The notes: generated from the sequence alone by a model not told the origin. Counted from the first letter of the stretch, positions 1 to 11,145 are shown. The stretch: 64,000 bases of DNA from Bacillota bacterium (GCA_012519025.1 JAAYQZ010000052.1:1-64000), one strand, 5' to 3'. Translations and numbers: made by a program.

Positions 1-1339
1 TCCTCTTACCGGCGAACATTTTGATGGGCATGATTATATTCCCGATGCTGTGGCCCTCGATGCTGCGGCAGTTTTAGTGCAGGAGAGTCAGGCAAAGCAG
101 GTGGTGACTGCCCTTAACGCCCGAAACATAAGAGCGGAAACTGCAATCATTAGTGTGACACACACATTGCGGGCTTTGCAGGACTTAGCTCGGGAATATC
201 GCAATCTGTTTGATGTTCCTTTAATTGCCGTTACCGGCAGCACAGGTAAAACCACTACAAAAGATATGATCGCAAGCATTTTAAAGGAAATGGGCTCTGT
301 AAACAAATCTCCCGAAAACTTCAATAACGAGATCGGGCTGCCCCTCGCTTTGTTACAATTTGATGAGATGCATAACTACGGGGTTGTAGAGATGGGTATG
401 CGGGGACTTGGACAAATTGAGGAATTGACAAAGATTGCCAAACCTCAAGTAGGGGTAATTACGAACGTTGATGTAGTACATATTGAGCTTTTGGGTAGTT
501 TGAGCAATATTGCCGCAGCCAAGGAAGAGCTTTTAATAAACATGCCATTAGAAGGTGTGGTAGTATTAAACGCCGATGATGATCTAGTCCGGCAGATGGG
601 GGCAGACTGTGAAAAGATGAACATAGTGTATTATGGTTACCAACAACCAAAACCGGCATGTCCCTCAACGGCAAAATATGTAACGGCCCAAAATATCGCT
701 CAAAAAGGTGAAGCTGGCATAAGTTTTAAGCTTTGCTGTGAGGGGCAGATTGTGGACATTAAAGTACCTTTGCCCGGTCTTTACCAAGTGCATAACGCTT
801 TAGCTGCGGCAGCTGCCTGTATGGCTGTAGGTGCCGGACTGGAACACGTGCAGGCGGGGTTGGCCAATGTTGAGCTATCCGGCATGAGGATGGAACAGAT
901 ACAATTGGCCTGCGGTGGATTGCTTATTAATGATGCATATAATGCGAACCCCACCGCGATGGAAGCTGCACTCGAGACCACTGAAATTGTTGCAGCAGGT
1001 AGGGCATTTGGTTTCATATTAGGTGATATGTTGGAGTTGGGTCATTTATCTAAACAGGCCCATTATGATATAGGCCAAAAAGCTGCCGCCTTTTTACCAA
1101 ACTATTTAATCACTGTTGGAGAAAATGCCAAAGAGATTGCTCGAGGTGCCCGGGATCAAGGTATGGACAAGGACAGCATCATCGAGTGCTCTGATTACAA
1201 GACTGCACAAAATGCGGCTTGCAGCAGGGTTCGGCCCGGGGAAGTCGTGCTTGTGAAAGGCTCAAGGGGCATGGCACTGGAGCATGTAGTCTGGGCTTTG
1301 AGACAGCAGGTTGATGATGCAGGGGGGAGATGGGATTGA
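1..1339 (+). CDS. murF: UDP-N-acetylmuramoyl-tripeptide--D-alanyl-D-alanine ligase (MurF), 5' end truncated by the window edge
   Basis: The ORF track starts at 50, but the frame stays open upstream (LTGEHFDGHDYIPDAVALDAAAVLV). Mur ligase P-loop GSTGKTTTKD; followed by mraY. Confidence 0.93.
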   Translation, partial: PLTGEHFDGHDYIPDAVALDAAAVLVQESQAKQVVTALNARNIRAETAIISVTHTLRALQDLAREYRNLFDVPLIAVTGSTGKTTTKDMIASILKEMGSVNKSPENFNNEIGLPLALLQFDEMHNYGVVEMGMRGLGQIEELTKIAKPQVGVITNVDVVHIELLGSLSNIAAAKEELLINMPLEGVVVLNADDDLVRQMGADCEKMNIVYYGYQQPKPACPSTAKYVTAQNIAQKGEAGISFKLCCEGQIVDIKVPLPGLYQVHNALAAAAACMAVGAGLEHVQAGLANVELSGMRMEQIQLACGGLLINDAYNANPTAMEAALETTEIVAAGRAFGFILGDMLELGHLSKQAHYDIGQKAAAFLPNYLITVGENAKEIARGARDQGMDKDSIIECSDYKTAQNAACSRVRPGEVVLVKGSRGMALEHVVWALRQQVDDAGGRWD

Positions 1340-2313
1340 TAGTAATGAGCCTTTATGGGGCGCTCTTGGCCTTTACCATTGCATTATTGGCCGGACCCCA
1401 TGTAATTGGCTATTTACATAGGCTCCGTTTCGGGCAAAATGTTAGGACCGATGGACCCAAAACACATTTAAAAAAAGCAGGCACTCCCACCATGGGGGGA
1501 GTTTTGATTGTCTTTGCTGCCACAATCAGCATTTTAGTTTTGGCTCCAAATCATATGGATGTGCGCTACTGCCTTTTGGCTACACTGGGGTTTGCACTGA
1601 TTGGGTTTGTTGATGATTTCATTAGTGTTGTTGCCAAAAGGCCGTTAGGGTTGAAGGCAAGGTATAAATTTATCGGGCAGCTTTTGGTAGGCTTGGCAGT
1701 CAGTCTCCATGCAGTGGGTTCCCCCCACATAGGTACCGATATGTTGGTGCCTTTTACGACCTTCAGTATTACACTACCCTTGTGGGCATTTGTCCTGTTC
1801 GCCGTTTTGACTATGGTAGGAGCTGCCAATGCTGTCAATTTTACCGACGGCTTGGATGGTTTGGCGGCAGGCACAACGGCAGTGGCAGCTGTTAGTTATG
1901 CTCTTATATGCATTGGCCTGGGGAAGTGGGAATTGGCCGCTTTTGCCGGCACTATTGCCGGGGCATGTTTGGGATTCACTTGGTTTAACGCCCATCCGGC
2001 CCAAGTAATAATGGGTGACACCGGTTCTTTGGGGTTGGGTGCTGCTTTGGGGGCTTTGGCGGTTGTTACCGGAACTGAACTGTTTTTGGTTATCATTGGT
2101 GGAGTTTTTGTTATAGAAACAATGTCAGTTATACTGCAAGTTGGATATTTCCGTCTAACTGGAGGCAAACGCATCTTTAAGATGAGCCCCTTACATCATC
2201 ACTTTGAACTTCTGGGCTGGCCTGAAAGCAAGGTGGTTTTCCGTTTTTGGATCTTGGCTTTTGTATTTGCCCTATTAGGGTTGGCGGGATTTTCCACCGG
2301 CCTTGTGTTGTGA
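1330..2313 (+). CDS. mraY: phospho-N-acetylmuramoyl-pentapeptide transferase
   Basis: Multi-TM protein with KAGTPTMGG, NFTDGLDGLA and SPLHHHFE motifs. Confidence 0.96.
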   Translation: MGLIVMSLYGALLAFTIALLAGPHVIGYLHRLRFGQNVRTDGPKTHLKKAGTPTMGGVLIVFAATISILVLAPNHMDVRYCLLATLGFALIGFVDDFISVVAKRPLGLKARYKFIGQLLVGLAVSLHAVGSPHIGTDMLVPFTTFSITLPLWAFVLFAVLTMVGAANAVNFTDGLDGLAAGTTAVAAVSYALICIGLGKWELAAFAGTIAGACLGFTWFNAHPAQVIMGDTGSLGLGAALGALAVVTGTELFLVIIGGVFVIETMSVILQVGYFRLTGGKRIFKMSPLHHHFELLGWPESKVVFRFWILAFVFALLGLAGFSTGLVL

Positions 2314-2350
2314 AGTTGGGCTGCCGAAATAAAGCTAAGGGGGGAGTGCA

Positions 2351-3448
2351 GTGTCCCAAGGGACTCAGCGAATGCCGGATGTCCTTTTGTTTGCCGCGGC
2401 TTTTTTGTTAGTGGGTATTGGTTTGATTATGGTCTACAGTGCCAGCTCTGTTATGGCTTTGGCAGAAACAGGAGATAGCCTGCACTATTTAAAAAGGCAG
2501 TTGGTTGGTGTCGTAGTCGGTGTCATCGCGATGATTGTTGTTATGAGAGTCGATTACCGCTTGTACCAAAAGGTGGCAATATTGGGTGTAGCTGTGGCTT
2601 ATGTGCTGCTTGTAGTTGTGCTGCTTCAGGGCACTAAAATTGCCGGTTCACGCCGCTGGATCAATTTGGGCATTATCAATCTGCAGCCCTCTGAATTGGC
2701 GAAATTAGCCTTAGTCAATTTTACAGCCGCATTTGCGGCCTCAAGGCCTCAAGATATGCGGCGGTTTTGGAAAGGGTTGATGTGGCCCCTTGCAGTGACC
2801 GGTGGATTTTTTGTTTTGATCATGCTGGAACCGGATTTCGGTACAGCAGTTTCTATGGCCGGCACTAGTGTAGTTTTGCTGTTTGCCTGCGGGGTTCAGG
2901 CAAGCCATATAGTTGGTATAGGGGCTTTGGCACTCCCTTTGCTTGGGGTAATAATCTGGCTAGAACCTTACCGCTTGGAACGAATTTTGTCATTTATGGA
3001 TCCGTGGGCAGATCCCATGAACACAGGTTGGAACATTATCCAATCGCTTTTGGCCATCGGTTCCGGTGGGTTATTTGGCTTGGGCTTGGGCAGCAGTCGC
3101 CAAAAATTCTTTTATTTGCCGGAACAGCACACGGATTTTATCTTCGCCATTCTCAGTGAGGAGCTGGGGCTTTTGGGTGGTTTGATCACACTGTTGTTAT
3201 TTTTTCTATTGGCCTGGCGAGGCTATCGCACGGCATTAAAAGCCCCCGATCTGTTTGGTTGCTTCTTAGCAGTGGGCATAACTACCATGATCACACTGCA
3301 GGCAGTCTTAAATATGGGTGTTGTAAGTGGAATTTTGCCGGTGACAGGACTTACTTTGCCTTTCATTAGTTTTGGCAGCTCCTCTTTGGTCGTCACTCTT
3401 ATAGGTATAGGTATTTTATTAAATATCTCAAAGCATGAAACGGTCTAA
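2351..3448 (+). CDS. ftsW: FtsW/RodA/SpoVE family lipid II polymerase
   Basis: SEDS-family signatures (YSASSVMAL, NLQPSELAKLAL, FIFAILSEELGLLGG, LPFISFGSSSL) in dcw context. Confidence 0.93.
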   Translation: MSQGTQRMPDVLLFAAAFLLVGIGLIMVYSASSVMALAETGDSLHYLKRQLVGVVVGVIAMIVVMRVDYRLYQKVAILGVAVAYVLLVVVLLQGTKIAGSRRWINLGIINLQPSELAKLALVNFTAAFAASRPQDMRRFWKGLMWPLAVTGGFFVLIMLEPDFGTAVSMAGTSVVLLFACGVQASHIVGIGALALPLLGVIIWLEPYRLERILSFMDPWADPMNTGWNIIQSLLAIGSGGLFGLGLGSSRQKFFYLPEQHTDFIFAILSEELGLLGGLITLLLFFLLAWRGYRTALKAPDLFGCFLAVGITTMITLQAVLNMGVVSGILPVTGLTLPFISFGSSSLVVTLIGIGILLNISKHETV

Positions 3449-3468
3449 CTTGCATAGGAGGTGTTTTA

Positions 3469-4602
3469 GTGCGGGTTCTTATCGCGGCAGGTGGAACCGG
3501 TGGCCACATCTATCCGGGGCTGACTATTGCAGATGAAATCAAGCGGCGCTTTCCCAAGGGCGAGATTGCTTTTGTTGGAACAAAGTACGGCCTGGAGACG
3601 AGCATTATTCCACGGGCAGGCCATCGGTTAGAACTGATCGAAGTCAAATACTTCGAAAGAAAACTGTCCTTAGACACATTGAGGACGTGTTTTGTGGCAG
3701 TAAAAGGTGTCAGCCAATCACTTGCATTGATGGGAAAATTTCAGCCGGATATAGTCATCGGCACCGGCGGGTATGTGGCAGGGCCGGTGCTTTTAGCAGC
3801 TGCTTTGCGCAGGATTCCAACACTCATACAAGAACAAAATGCATTCCCCGGGGCCACCAGCCGAATCCTCGGCAAGTTTGTTAATCTAGTTGCTTTGGGG
3901 TATGAAGAGGCAGACAAGTTTTTTCCGTCCCGAAAGGTTGTCGCAAGCGGCAATCCTATTCGACAAGAAATTGTCGAAGTCACAAAAAAAGAAGCCGTTG
4001 ATGCACTTGCTTTAGAGCCTGGGTTACCCACTGTAGTGGTTTTCGGCGGCAGCCAGGGTGGTCGAAGTATTAATCAAGCCATGGCAGAGTTGAGACCACG
4101 CCTTTTGGCACACTCAATTCAGGTAATTCACCAGACCGGCCAGCAAGCGTATCCCAGCACAGCGGAGGGGATCCTCACCAGGCTGGGAAAGCCGATACCA
4201 AGTCCCTTACCGGATATGGTACAGGAAGGTCGTATCCGCACAGTTCCATACATTTACGATATGCCGGCAGCCTTAGCTGCCAGCGATCTAGTAGTGGGAA
4301 GAGCTGGTGCCATCTCTTTAGCAGAGATTGCAGCAAGGGGCCTTCCTGCTGTTTTGATTCCTTTTCCCTACGCCGCTGCCAACCATCAAGAAAAAAATGC
4401 GCGGGTGTTTGAAAATGCCGGTGCCGCCAAAGTCTTGCTAGATAAAGATGTAAGCGGCAAAAGCCTGGGAGATCTGGTTTTCGAATTATTAAATAATAGG
4501 GCTCAGCTCGCAAAAATGGCCGCGGCCAGCAAATCTCTGGGCCGAATCAGTGCTGCTGAAGCAGTGGTTGATCAAATAGAGGAGCTGATCAGGCCGGTTT
4601 GA
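3469..4602 (+). CDS. murG: UDP-GlcNAc--MurNAc-pentapeptide GlcNAc transferase
   Basis: AAGGTGGHIYPGL N-terminus, GGSQGGRSIN, ending IEELIRPV; SD aggaggtg. Confidence 0.96.
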   Translation: MRVLIAAGGTGGHIYPGLTIADEIKRRFPKGEIAFVGTKYGLETSIIPRAGHRLELIEVKYFERKLSLDTLRTCFVAVKGVSQSLALMGKFQPDIVIGTGGYVAGPVLLAAALRRIPTLIQEQNAFPGATSRILGKFVNLVALGYEEADKFFPSRKVVASGNPIRQEIVEVTKKEAVDALALEPGLPTVVVFGGSQGGRSINQAMAELRPRLLAHSIQVIHQTGQQAYPSTAEGILTRLGKPIPSPLPDMVQEGRIRTVPYIYDMPAALAASDLVVGRAGAISLAEIAARGLPAVLIPFPYAAANHQEKNARVFENAGAAKVLLDKDVSGKSLGDLVFELLNNRAQLAKMAAASKSLGRISAAEAVVDQIEELIRPV

Positions 4603-4777
4603 GGCTTAAATCCCGGGGAATGGGGCACAACACAAGACCTTTGCATATCATGTAGTATCTCTGCCTGAGGTTTTTGGGCAAACCGTAGATAGAGATACTC
4701 CGTGGCGCAGGGGTTTTTATCATTTTAGGCTTGCCGCGGGATCTCTTTAGCCAAAGGGAAGGCTGGGTGATGGACAT

Positions 4778-6028
4778 ATGTCAGTAATTCGAGTCTGTGG
4801 CGGTAGATCACTGCAGGGGTATATACCGATCAGTGGTGCTAAGAATGCAGTTTTGAAGCTCATGGCGGCCGCTTTGATGGCCCCCGGTTCTTATGTGATC
4901 CGCAATGTTCCCGCAATCCAAGATGTGTTTACTATGGTTGATTTACTTGAAACCTTAGGAGCTAAGGTGGATTTTAAGGATTCTATTTTAAAGATCCTGG
5001 TGGGAGAGGAAATTGGTGAAGAGGCACCACATGATGTCGTGCGGAAAATGCGTGCATCAATCCAGGTAATGGGTCCTTTGCTGGCCCGGCTTAAAAGAGT
5101 TAAAGTGTCGCTGCCGGGGGGATGTGCCATTGGCGAAAGGCCCATTGATTTTCATTTGAAAGGTTTGTATCAACTGGGAGCCAAAATTCATGAAGAATGC
5201 GGGTACATCTATGCCGAGACCAAGGGGCTTGTAGGTGCGGACATCCAGCTTGATTATCCAAGTGTGGGGGCTACAGAAAATTTAATGATGGCAGCAGCCC
5301 TAGCCAAAGGGACAACTCAGCTGCGCAATGTGGCCCGTGAACCGGAGATTGTAGAGGTACAAAACTTCCTCAACCGTATGGGGGCCAGCATTCGAGGGGC
5401 AGGAACCGATGTTATCCGCATTGAAGGCGTAGATGAGCTTCGGGGAGCGGATCATACCGTTATACCCGATCGCATTGAAGCGGGAACCTATCTGATTGCA
5501 GCAGCCATATGCGGTGGCTCCGTGACGTTAGGACCTGTCATACCACAACACTTAGCCGGTTTGACGGCAAAACTTAAGGAAATAGGGATTTATATCAAGA
5601 CCGAAAATGATCAAATTCGGGTGGAGTCGGATGGCAAGTACACAACTAGCAATTTTCAGTCTTTACCCTACCCCGGATTCCCAACCGATCTTCTTCCTCA
5701 AGCAATGGCCCTAATGACCACTGGGATTGGGACTAGTATCATTAAAGAAATGGTCTATTCAAATCGCTTTAAGCAGGTGAGTGAGCTGAGGCGCATGGGG
5801 GCCAAAATTGTAGTGGCAGACAGAACAGCAATTGTTCAAGGTGTGCCTTACCTGAGGGGTGCGGAAGTTGTAGTGTCTGATTTAAGGGCAGGAGCTGCTT
5901 TGGTGATAGCAGGTCTTAAAGCTGAAGGTGTGACTCTTATTCAAGACAGCGGCCATTTGAAACGAGGTTATGACAATTTAGTTCGAAAACTTCAAGCAGT
6001 GGGCGCCGACATTTCCCAACCGATGTAA
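4778..6028 (+). CDS. murA: UDP-N-acetylglucosamine 1-carboxyvinyltransferase
   Basis: ISGAKNAVLKLMAAALM; catalytic Cys present in LPGGCAIGERPIDFH. Confidence 0.95.
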   Translation: MSVIRVCGGRSLQGYIPISGAKNAVLKLMAAALMAPGSYVIRNVPAIQDVFTMVDLLETLGAKVDFKDSILKILVGEEIGEEAPHDVVRKMRASIQVMGPLLARLKRVKVSLPGGCAIGERPIDFHLKGLYQLGAKIHEECGYIYAETKGLVGADIQLDYPSVGATENLMMAAALAKGTTQLRNVAREPEIVEVQNFLNRMGASIRGAGTDVIRIEGVDELRGADHTVIPDRIEAGTYLIAAAICGGSVTLGPVIPQHLAGLTAKLKEIGIYIKTENDQIRVESDGKYTTSNFQSLPYPGFPTDLLPQAMALMTTGIGTSIIKEMVYSNRFKQVSELRRMGAKIVVADRTAIVQGVPYLRGAEVVVSDLRAGAALVIAGLKAEGVTLIQDSGHLKRGYDNLVRKLQAVGADISQPM

Positions 6029-6121
6029 AGCAAAATAAGGCTTTTGGCAGCAATTTTCTCCAATTCCTTTTCCCACCTATGATATAATTGAAATAGCAAT
6101 CTGCAGGGAAGCGGGAGAACT

Positions 6122-6832
6122 ATGCCTAAAAATTTGCGATCCTATTCAACGACAATCTCAGTGTTTGCGTTAATGTTAGTGATCGGCGCGTATGCTTTGC
6201 TTCATTCGCCGTTTTTCCTTGTCCAAAATATCCATGCCAGCGGTTCCAGCTATACTACAACACAGTTGGCTAAAATTGCCGGGATCGAGATCGGGACAAG
6301 CCTTTTGAAGCTCAATGTTGAGCTTGCCGAGAGCTATCTTGAGGAAGAGCCGATTATCTACAGAGCAATTGTCCGTCGCCACCTGCCGGGGACCGTTGTT
6401 ATTGAAGTTGAAGAGCGAACCCCGATTGCCGCTGTGCCCAACGGGTTGGAATTTTGGGGAGTTGCAGCTGATGGTACGGTTCTTGGCCCTTTGAACATGG
6501 CAGGAATAAGTTTACCGATAATCACCGGTGCTGATCCTAAAGAACTGGTAATTGGGCGTAAAAATCTCAGTGAGTTGGTAATGGGGGCCTCGATTTTGCA
6601 GGGGCTAGCACAGGGGATGCGGGATCAAATTTCCGAAGTCAATGTGGAAAGTCGGGATGGACTCCGTCTAATCTGCCGGAACTTGGTGCAGTTTTATCTT
6701 GGTGGACCGGGTCAGATGCAGGAGAAACTGCAGATAGTTGCTGCTTTTTTGCCGAAACTCGGCCAGGCAGCACCCCAGTCCGGTGCTTTCGTGGATGTTT
6801 CCAATCCAAACCGCCCCGTGGTGCGCAAATGA
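6122..6832 (+). CDS. ftsQ: FtsQ/DivIB-type cell division protein (POTRA domain)
   Basis: N-terminal TM, POTRA-like region (FLVQNIHASGSSYTTTQLAKIAGIEIGTSLLKLN), located between murA and ftsA. Confidence 0.88.
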   Translation: MPKNLRSYSTTISVFALMLVIGAYALLHSPFFLVQNIHASGSSYTTTQLAKIAGIEIGTSLLKLNVELAESYLEEEPIIYRAIVRRHLPGTVVIEVEERTPIAAVPNGLEFWGVAADGTVLGPLNMAGISLPIITGADPKELVIGRKNLSELVMGASILQGLAQGMRDQISEVNVESRDGLRLICRNLVQFYLGGPGQMQEKLQIVAAFLPKLGQAAPQSGAFVDVSNPNRPVVRK

Positions 6833-6907
6833 TAATACTGATAAAAGCCCTTAGTGAGACTGGGTGAAAGAGGGAATTTGCCCACATCGTGGAACTAGAA
6901 AGCAAAG

Positions 6908-8146
6908 GTGAAAATCTTGGGTTCTGTTCATCCGGAAGCAGGACACACAATGTCTGCTATTGAAATAGGTACTTCAAAGGTAACTGTCCTTATAGCTGCT
7001 TTTGATTCAAAAGGTGCTGTTCAGATTCTGGGGGCAGGTAGAAGTTCGCATAATGCTGTGCATAGAGGCGCTGTGTTAGAGGAGTCCCAAGTTGTAGATG
7101 CGATCTCAGAGGCGATTATTAAGGCCGAAAGGATGGCTGCTGTTCCATTATCCAATCCGCTGGTGGGAATCCCGGGTACCCACATTTCAGCATTTGTGGC
7201 CGGCGGTTCTGTAACCATTACTCGCTTGGGCAGTAAAGTTCAGCCAGCTGATATTGATCGGGTAATTGAAGCGGCCAAAGCAAGGGCAGTGCCGCTGGGG
7301 CGTCGTATAATTGGCTATGAGATTCTAGAATTCACAGTAGATGATGTGCATCTTGCTGCTTCTCCACTGGGGCAGCAAGCCCGCTACTTAGGTGCAGATG
7401 TTCAGTTTGTAACTCTTTCACTGGCGGCCTTAGAGAGCTACCGTGCCTGTTTGGCCAAGGCCGGCCTAAAATCGGACAAGATTATACCCTCCAGTATTGC
7501 AGCTTCTTATAGTGTTTTAACTCTAAAAGAGCGAGCAGAAGGAGTTATTTTAGTTGACGTGGGGGCAGGTTTGTGCGAGTTTGCGGTATATAAAGATGCC
7601 ATATTGCAGGATTTAGGTTGTTTACCGGTAGGGACCGAAAATTTTATTCAAGATTTGATTGTGGGTTTGAATATTACGAAAGATGAGGCAAGACACCTTT
7701 TACAAACTGTAGGTTTAAGGCCTGCCCAGGGGCTGGAGCATGTTGGGACCAAACTAGCACCTGGGGTTAGCTCGGAAGTGCTAGAAGGTTGCAATAGGAT
7801 TTTGGCGGCCAGAGGCGAAGAGATCTGGCAGCTGATTAATGAGGCAGTGACTAATGTAAATTTAGGTCGCAGCAGGCCGAAATACGTCAAATTGGTCGGT
7901 GGAGGGGCGTTGGTGCCCGGATTTAGAGAGCTTGGCACAGCGATTATGGATAGTTCTATTGAAGTGGCGCAACCGGCGAGCGTGGCTGGCTTACCCGAGG
8001 CTTGGCAAAATCCAAGCTCAGCTGTTTGTGTAGGTTTGATTTCGCACCAGATAGATGGGTTAGCGAAGTCGGCGGGGGATATAAAACAATCCGGAATGAT
8101 ACACGTGCCATGGCAAAAGATACGGACTTGGCTGGGGTTCCAGTAG
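6908..8146 (+). CDS. ftsA: Cell division protein FtsA (actin-like ATPase, SHS2 domain)
   Basis: [42 protein letters not shown]; directly before ftsZ. Confidence 0.93.
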   Translation: MKILGSVHPEAGHTMSAIEIGTSKVTVLIAAFDSKGAVQILGAGRSSHNAVHRGAVLEESQVVDAISEAIIKAERMAAVPLSNPLVGIPGTHISAFVAGGSVTITRLGSKVQPADIDRVIEAAKARAVPLGRRIIGYEILEFTVDDVHLAASPLGQQARYLGADVQFVTLSLAALESYRACLAKAGLKSDKIIPSSIAASYSVLTLKERAEGVILVDVGAGLCEFAVYKDAILQDLGCLPVGTENFIQDLIVGLNITKDEARHLLQTVGLRPAQGLEHVGTKLAPGVSSEVLEGCNRILAARGEEIWQLINEAVTNVNLGRSRPKYVKLVGGGALVPGFRELGTAIMDSSIEVAQPASVAGLPEAWQNPSSAVCVGLISHQIDGLAKSAGDIKQSGMIHVPWQKIRTWLGFQ

Positions 8147-8189
8147 TAAAGCTGCCGGTGGTTCCGGTTGGTGGGAGGTAGAGAGGGAC

Positions 8190-9254
8190 ATGTTCGAATT
8201 CGATATGGAGAATGGGCAATTTGCCGATATTAAGGTAGTAGGAGTTGGCGGAGGTGGCAACAATGCCATCAACCGCATGATTGAAGCGGAATTGCGAGGT
8301 GTGCAATTTATAGCACTGAATACAGACGCACAATCCTTACTACTGTCCAACGCCAGCCATAAAGTCCAAATGGGAGAAAAACTTACAAAAGGCTTAGGTG
8401 CTGGTTCTAACCCCGAGATAGGGCAGAAGGCAGCAGAAGAGAGCCGAGATGAAGTTAAAGATTTGTTGGCCGGTGCCGACATGGTGTTTATCACGGCAGG
8501 CATGGGCGGTGGGACCGGTACGGGTGGTGCACCTATAGTAGCAGAACTGGCCAGAGAAGTGGCGGCATTGACTGTGGGTGTTGTGACGAAACCATTTACT
8601 TTTGAAGGCAAACGCCGTATGAAACAGGCTGAAGAGGGGATTTTGGCGTTAAAAGACAAAGTGGACACCTTAATTACCATTCCAAACGATCGCTTGCTGC
8701 AGGTGGCAGAAAAGAAAACCTCAATCATAGAGGCATTTCGCATGGCAGATGAGGTCCTGCTGCACGGTGTTAGGGGGATTGCTAATTTAATTACTGTACC
8801 CGGTTTGATCAATCTGGACTTTGCCGATGTGCGCACGATTATGACCAACGCAGGATCGGCTTTAATGGGTCTGGGGTATGCCAGCGGCGAAAACAGGGCT
8901 GCTAAAGCTGCAAATATGGCTATTTCGAGTCCCCTTTTGGAGGCTTCCATTGAAGGGGCTAAAGGCATTTTACTAAATATTACGGGGAACTCTTCATTGG
9001 GCTTGTTCGAAGTCAACGAAGCCGCAGAGTTAATTGCAGCTGCAGCCGATAGTGATGCCAATATTATTTTTGGTGCTGTTATCGATGAGGATATCAAAGA
9101 TGAAATCCGTGTTACAGTGATCGCAACCGGATTCGATGAAAAAGCCGGCTCTAAAATGGGATTAGCTGAACGGCAAGCAAAGCAAGATGAGTTCGATATC
9201 AAGCCATTTGCCACCGATGATCTTGATATACCAGCTTTTCTGCGGCGCAAATAA
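8190..9254 (+). CDS. ftsZ: Cell division GTPase FtsZ
   Basis: [27 protein letters not shown] tubulin signature, C-terminal peptide [12 protein letters not shown]. Confidence 0.98.
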   Translation: MFEFDMENGQFADIKVVGVGGGGNNAINRMIEAELRGVQFIALNTDAQSLLLSNASHKVQMGEKLTKGLGAGSNPEIGQKAAEESRDEVKDLLAGADMVFITAGMGGGTGTGGAPIVAELAREVAALTVGVVTKPFTFEGKRRMKQAEEGILALKDKVDTLITIPNDRLLQVAEKKTSIIEAFRMADEVLLHGVRGIANLITVPGLINLDFADVRTIMTNAGSALMGLGYASGENRAAKAANMAISSPLLEASIEGAKGILLNITGNSSLGLFEVNEAAELIAAAADSDANIIFGAVIDEDIKDEIRVTVIATGFDEKAGSKMGLAERQAKQDEFDIKPFATDDLDIPAFLRRK

Positions 9255-9328
9255 ATACTTGATGGGGAAACCCAGACAACGGCAATCAAGGGGGATTTTC
9301 CCCTATTAAAAGCTGGGATGCCGAAGGG

Positions 9329-10075
9329 CTACTGCATCTTTTTGATTTCCCGTCTCAGCTTTTTTAGTATGCGTTTTTCCAACCGTGAAATGTATGATTG
9401 GGAAATACCTAAACAATCGGCCACCTCTTTTTGGGTTTTTTCAATACCATCTTCCAGCCCAAAGCGAAGTTTCATTATCTTGGTTTCTCGGGGATTGAGC
9501 CTTTTTAACGCACTGATCAATAAGGCTCGATCTACTTCTTCCTCAATTCCTTTTGTAACGTTGCTTTCTACACCTAGGATATCAATCCAGCCGATTTCGT
9601 TGCCGTCGTAATCGGTGTGCAGCGGCTCTTCTAAGGATACCTCCAGCCTGGTTTTATTGTTGCGGCGCAAAAACATGCGGATTTCGTTGTCTATACATTT
9701 TGAGGCGTAAGTGGCTAGCTTTACATTCCTGCCCGGGTCAAAAGTGTTGACAGCCTTAATCAAACCTATCGATCCAATCGAAATCAGATCTTCCATCCCG
9801 ACTCCCGAGCTTTCAAACTTGCGGGCTATATAGACAACCAATCGGAGGTTGCGCTCAATTAAGGTGGTCTTTACGTTTTTGTCGCCGGTCCCCAGTAAAT
9901 CCAACAACTCCCTTTCTTCATCGGCGTTTAAAGGTGGGGGCAGCACTTCATTACTGCCAATATAATAGATTCTCTTGGGTCTTAAGCCCAATCTTCGACA
10001 GATCTGAAACAGTTTAAGCCGCAGATTTAACAGCAGCTGCACATAGATATGCTTCAATGCCGCTCTCCTCCTCAA
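9329..10075 (-). CDS. sigE: RNA polymerase sporulation sigma factor SigE (pro-sigma-E)
   Basis: Hydrophobic pro-region followed by [63 protein letters not shown]; overlaps the spoIIGA stop by 4 nt. Confidence 0.95.
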   Translation of the reverse strand: MRRRAALKHIYVQLLLNLRLKLFQICRRLGLRPKRIYYIGSNEVLPPPLNADEERELLDLLGTGDKNVKTTLIERNLRLVVYIARKFESSGVGMEDLISIGSIGLIKAVNTFDPGRNVKLATYASKCIDNEIRMFLRRNNKTRLEVSLEEPLHTDYDGNEIGWIDILGVESNVTKGIEEEVDRALLISALKRLNPRETKIMKLRFGLEDGIEKTQKEVADCLGISQSYISRLEKRILKKLRREIKKMQ

Positions 10076-11025
10076 GGCGCTAGATTGGCAGATGCTTGCA
10101 AGTGCCCCAAAGTGTTTTGGACTATGCTGGGAGGAACAAGTGCTTTGTACTCCCCAAGTGGATCTAGTTCATGGTTGCATAAAGCCACCACAGTGTCTTG
10201 GATTGGGAGCCCCATGCCCTGAATTTCCACAGTGACAAGATCGGGTCGAAAGCCAATCAACATACCGGCCGCATTTTCCAACGAAGAGTAAGGGATTATC
10301 CTAAATCTATTTGACCAAGATGAGGAAAGCAGCTTTTCTATTGCCGCCTGCTCGCCTTTGGCAAGGTGAGATATGCTGTTGGCAAGCTCGTTGGGCAACA
10401 GCTTTGTGACCTGCGCCTCCTCCAGGATTACCACCGGTGCACCTGTTAAAGGATCGGTCAAATGATTGCCGGTATCAATTAAACCCGTGATTTTGATTTG
10501 ATTGGGTCCAAAGTGTATGGTGACAGGCAGTTGATAAACGCGGCTGAGCATTTTCTTTTGTACAACACCCCACCCAAGTTCAGCAATTATGAGAATCCCC
10601 GCCGTGGCCGCCAAAAGGCCTAAAAAAGCGTTTGGGTGTTGCGGAGTCCCCAGTAAATATGCTGCAGCTAATCCTATACCTCCGGCTCCTATGCCGATGG
10701 TGGTAAAGTGACCAAACAACACAACCATGCGGCGGCTTGTGGTGGGATAAAAAGCAACCCAAATCATTACAAGCGTCAGACAAAAGACTGTGGGTAAGGC
10801 GCGCAAGATCCCGTAGTAAGGTATAATGCGCAGGTTTGCCAGGTATAGTAACAGAAAATGGACTGTCCCCAAACTTGCTCCCATAAGCAGCCGCTGCCAT
10901 GTGGTTTTAGTAAGCGTAGTGGCGGCAGTGGCCCACAAAAGCAAATAGTCGCATATGAAATTAGTCCCCAACAGCATGATTAATACGTCTAAATAGATGA
11001 CATAATCAAATCCCACATACACCAT
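10072..11025 (-). CDS. spoIIGA: Sporulation sigma-E factor processing peptidase SpoIIGA
   Basis: Five-TM N-terminus and aspartic protease motif [20 protein letters not shown]; adjacent to sigE. Confidence 0.93.
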   Translation of the reverse strand: MVYVGFDYVIYLDVLIMLLGTNFICDYLLLWATAATTLTKTTWQRLLMGASLGTVHFLLLYLANLRIIPYYGILRALPTVFCLTLVMIWVAFYPTTSRRMVVLFGHFTTIGIGAGGIGLAAAYLLGTPQHPNAFLGLLAATAGILIIAELGWGVVQKKMLSRVYQLPVTIHFGPNQIKITGLIDTGNHLTDPLTGAPVVILEEAQVTKLLPNELANSISHLAKGEQAAIEKLLSSSWSNRFRIIPYSSLENAAGMLIGFRPDLVTVEIQGMGLPIQDTVVALCNHELDPLGEYKALVPPSIVQNTLGHLQASANLAP

Positions 11026-11115
11026 CTCCTTGTTTGACCCCGTTAGATATTACCTCGATCCTCGTACATCTCCTTCTATAAACTACAGATAATTATCAAT
11101 CATCCGACGAATTGG

Positions 11116-11145
11116 GCATAAAAGCCCAGAGGGAGGGCAATACTG
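11116..11145 (+). promoter_or_regulatory. Predicted sigma-F (forespore) promoter of sigG
   Basis: GCATA (11116-11120), 15-nt spacer, GGCAATACTG (11136-11145). Fits GYWTA-N15-GGNRANAHTR at every constrained position. Confidence 0.75.

Noticed and set aside
3687-3884. Small overlapping + strand ORFs inside murG and other genes (e.g. 3687-3884, 13751-13939, 40589-40879)
   Set aside because: Out-of-frame ORFs within strong coding genes, without SD or domain signatures.
8060-9289. 409-aa minus-strand ORF opposite ftsZ
   Set aside because: Ser/Ala/Pro-rich shadow ORF fully antisense to a certain ftsZ; no recognisable domain and no SD.
9288-9306. Bidirectional terminator between ftsZ and sigE (GGGGATTTTCCCC)
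   Set aside because: A short palindrome is present but has no clear T-run on either side, so I did not list it as a terminator.
11026-11115. Spo0A box upstream of spoIIGA
   Set aside because: The best candidate (TTCGTCGGA) matches only 5 of 7 core positions.
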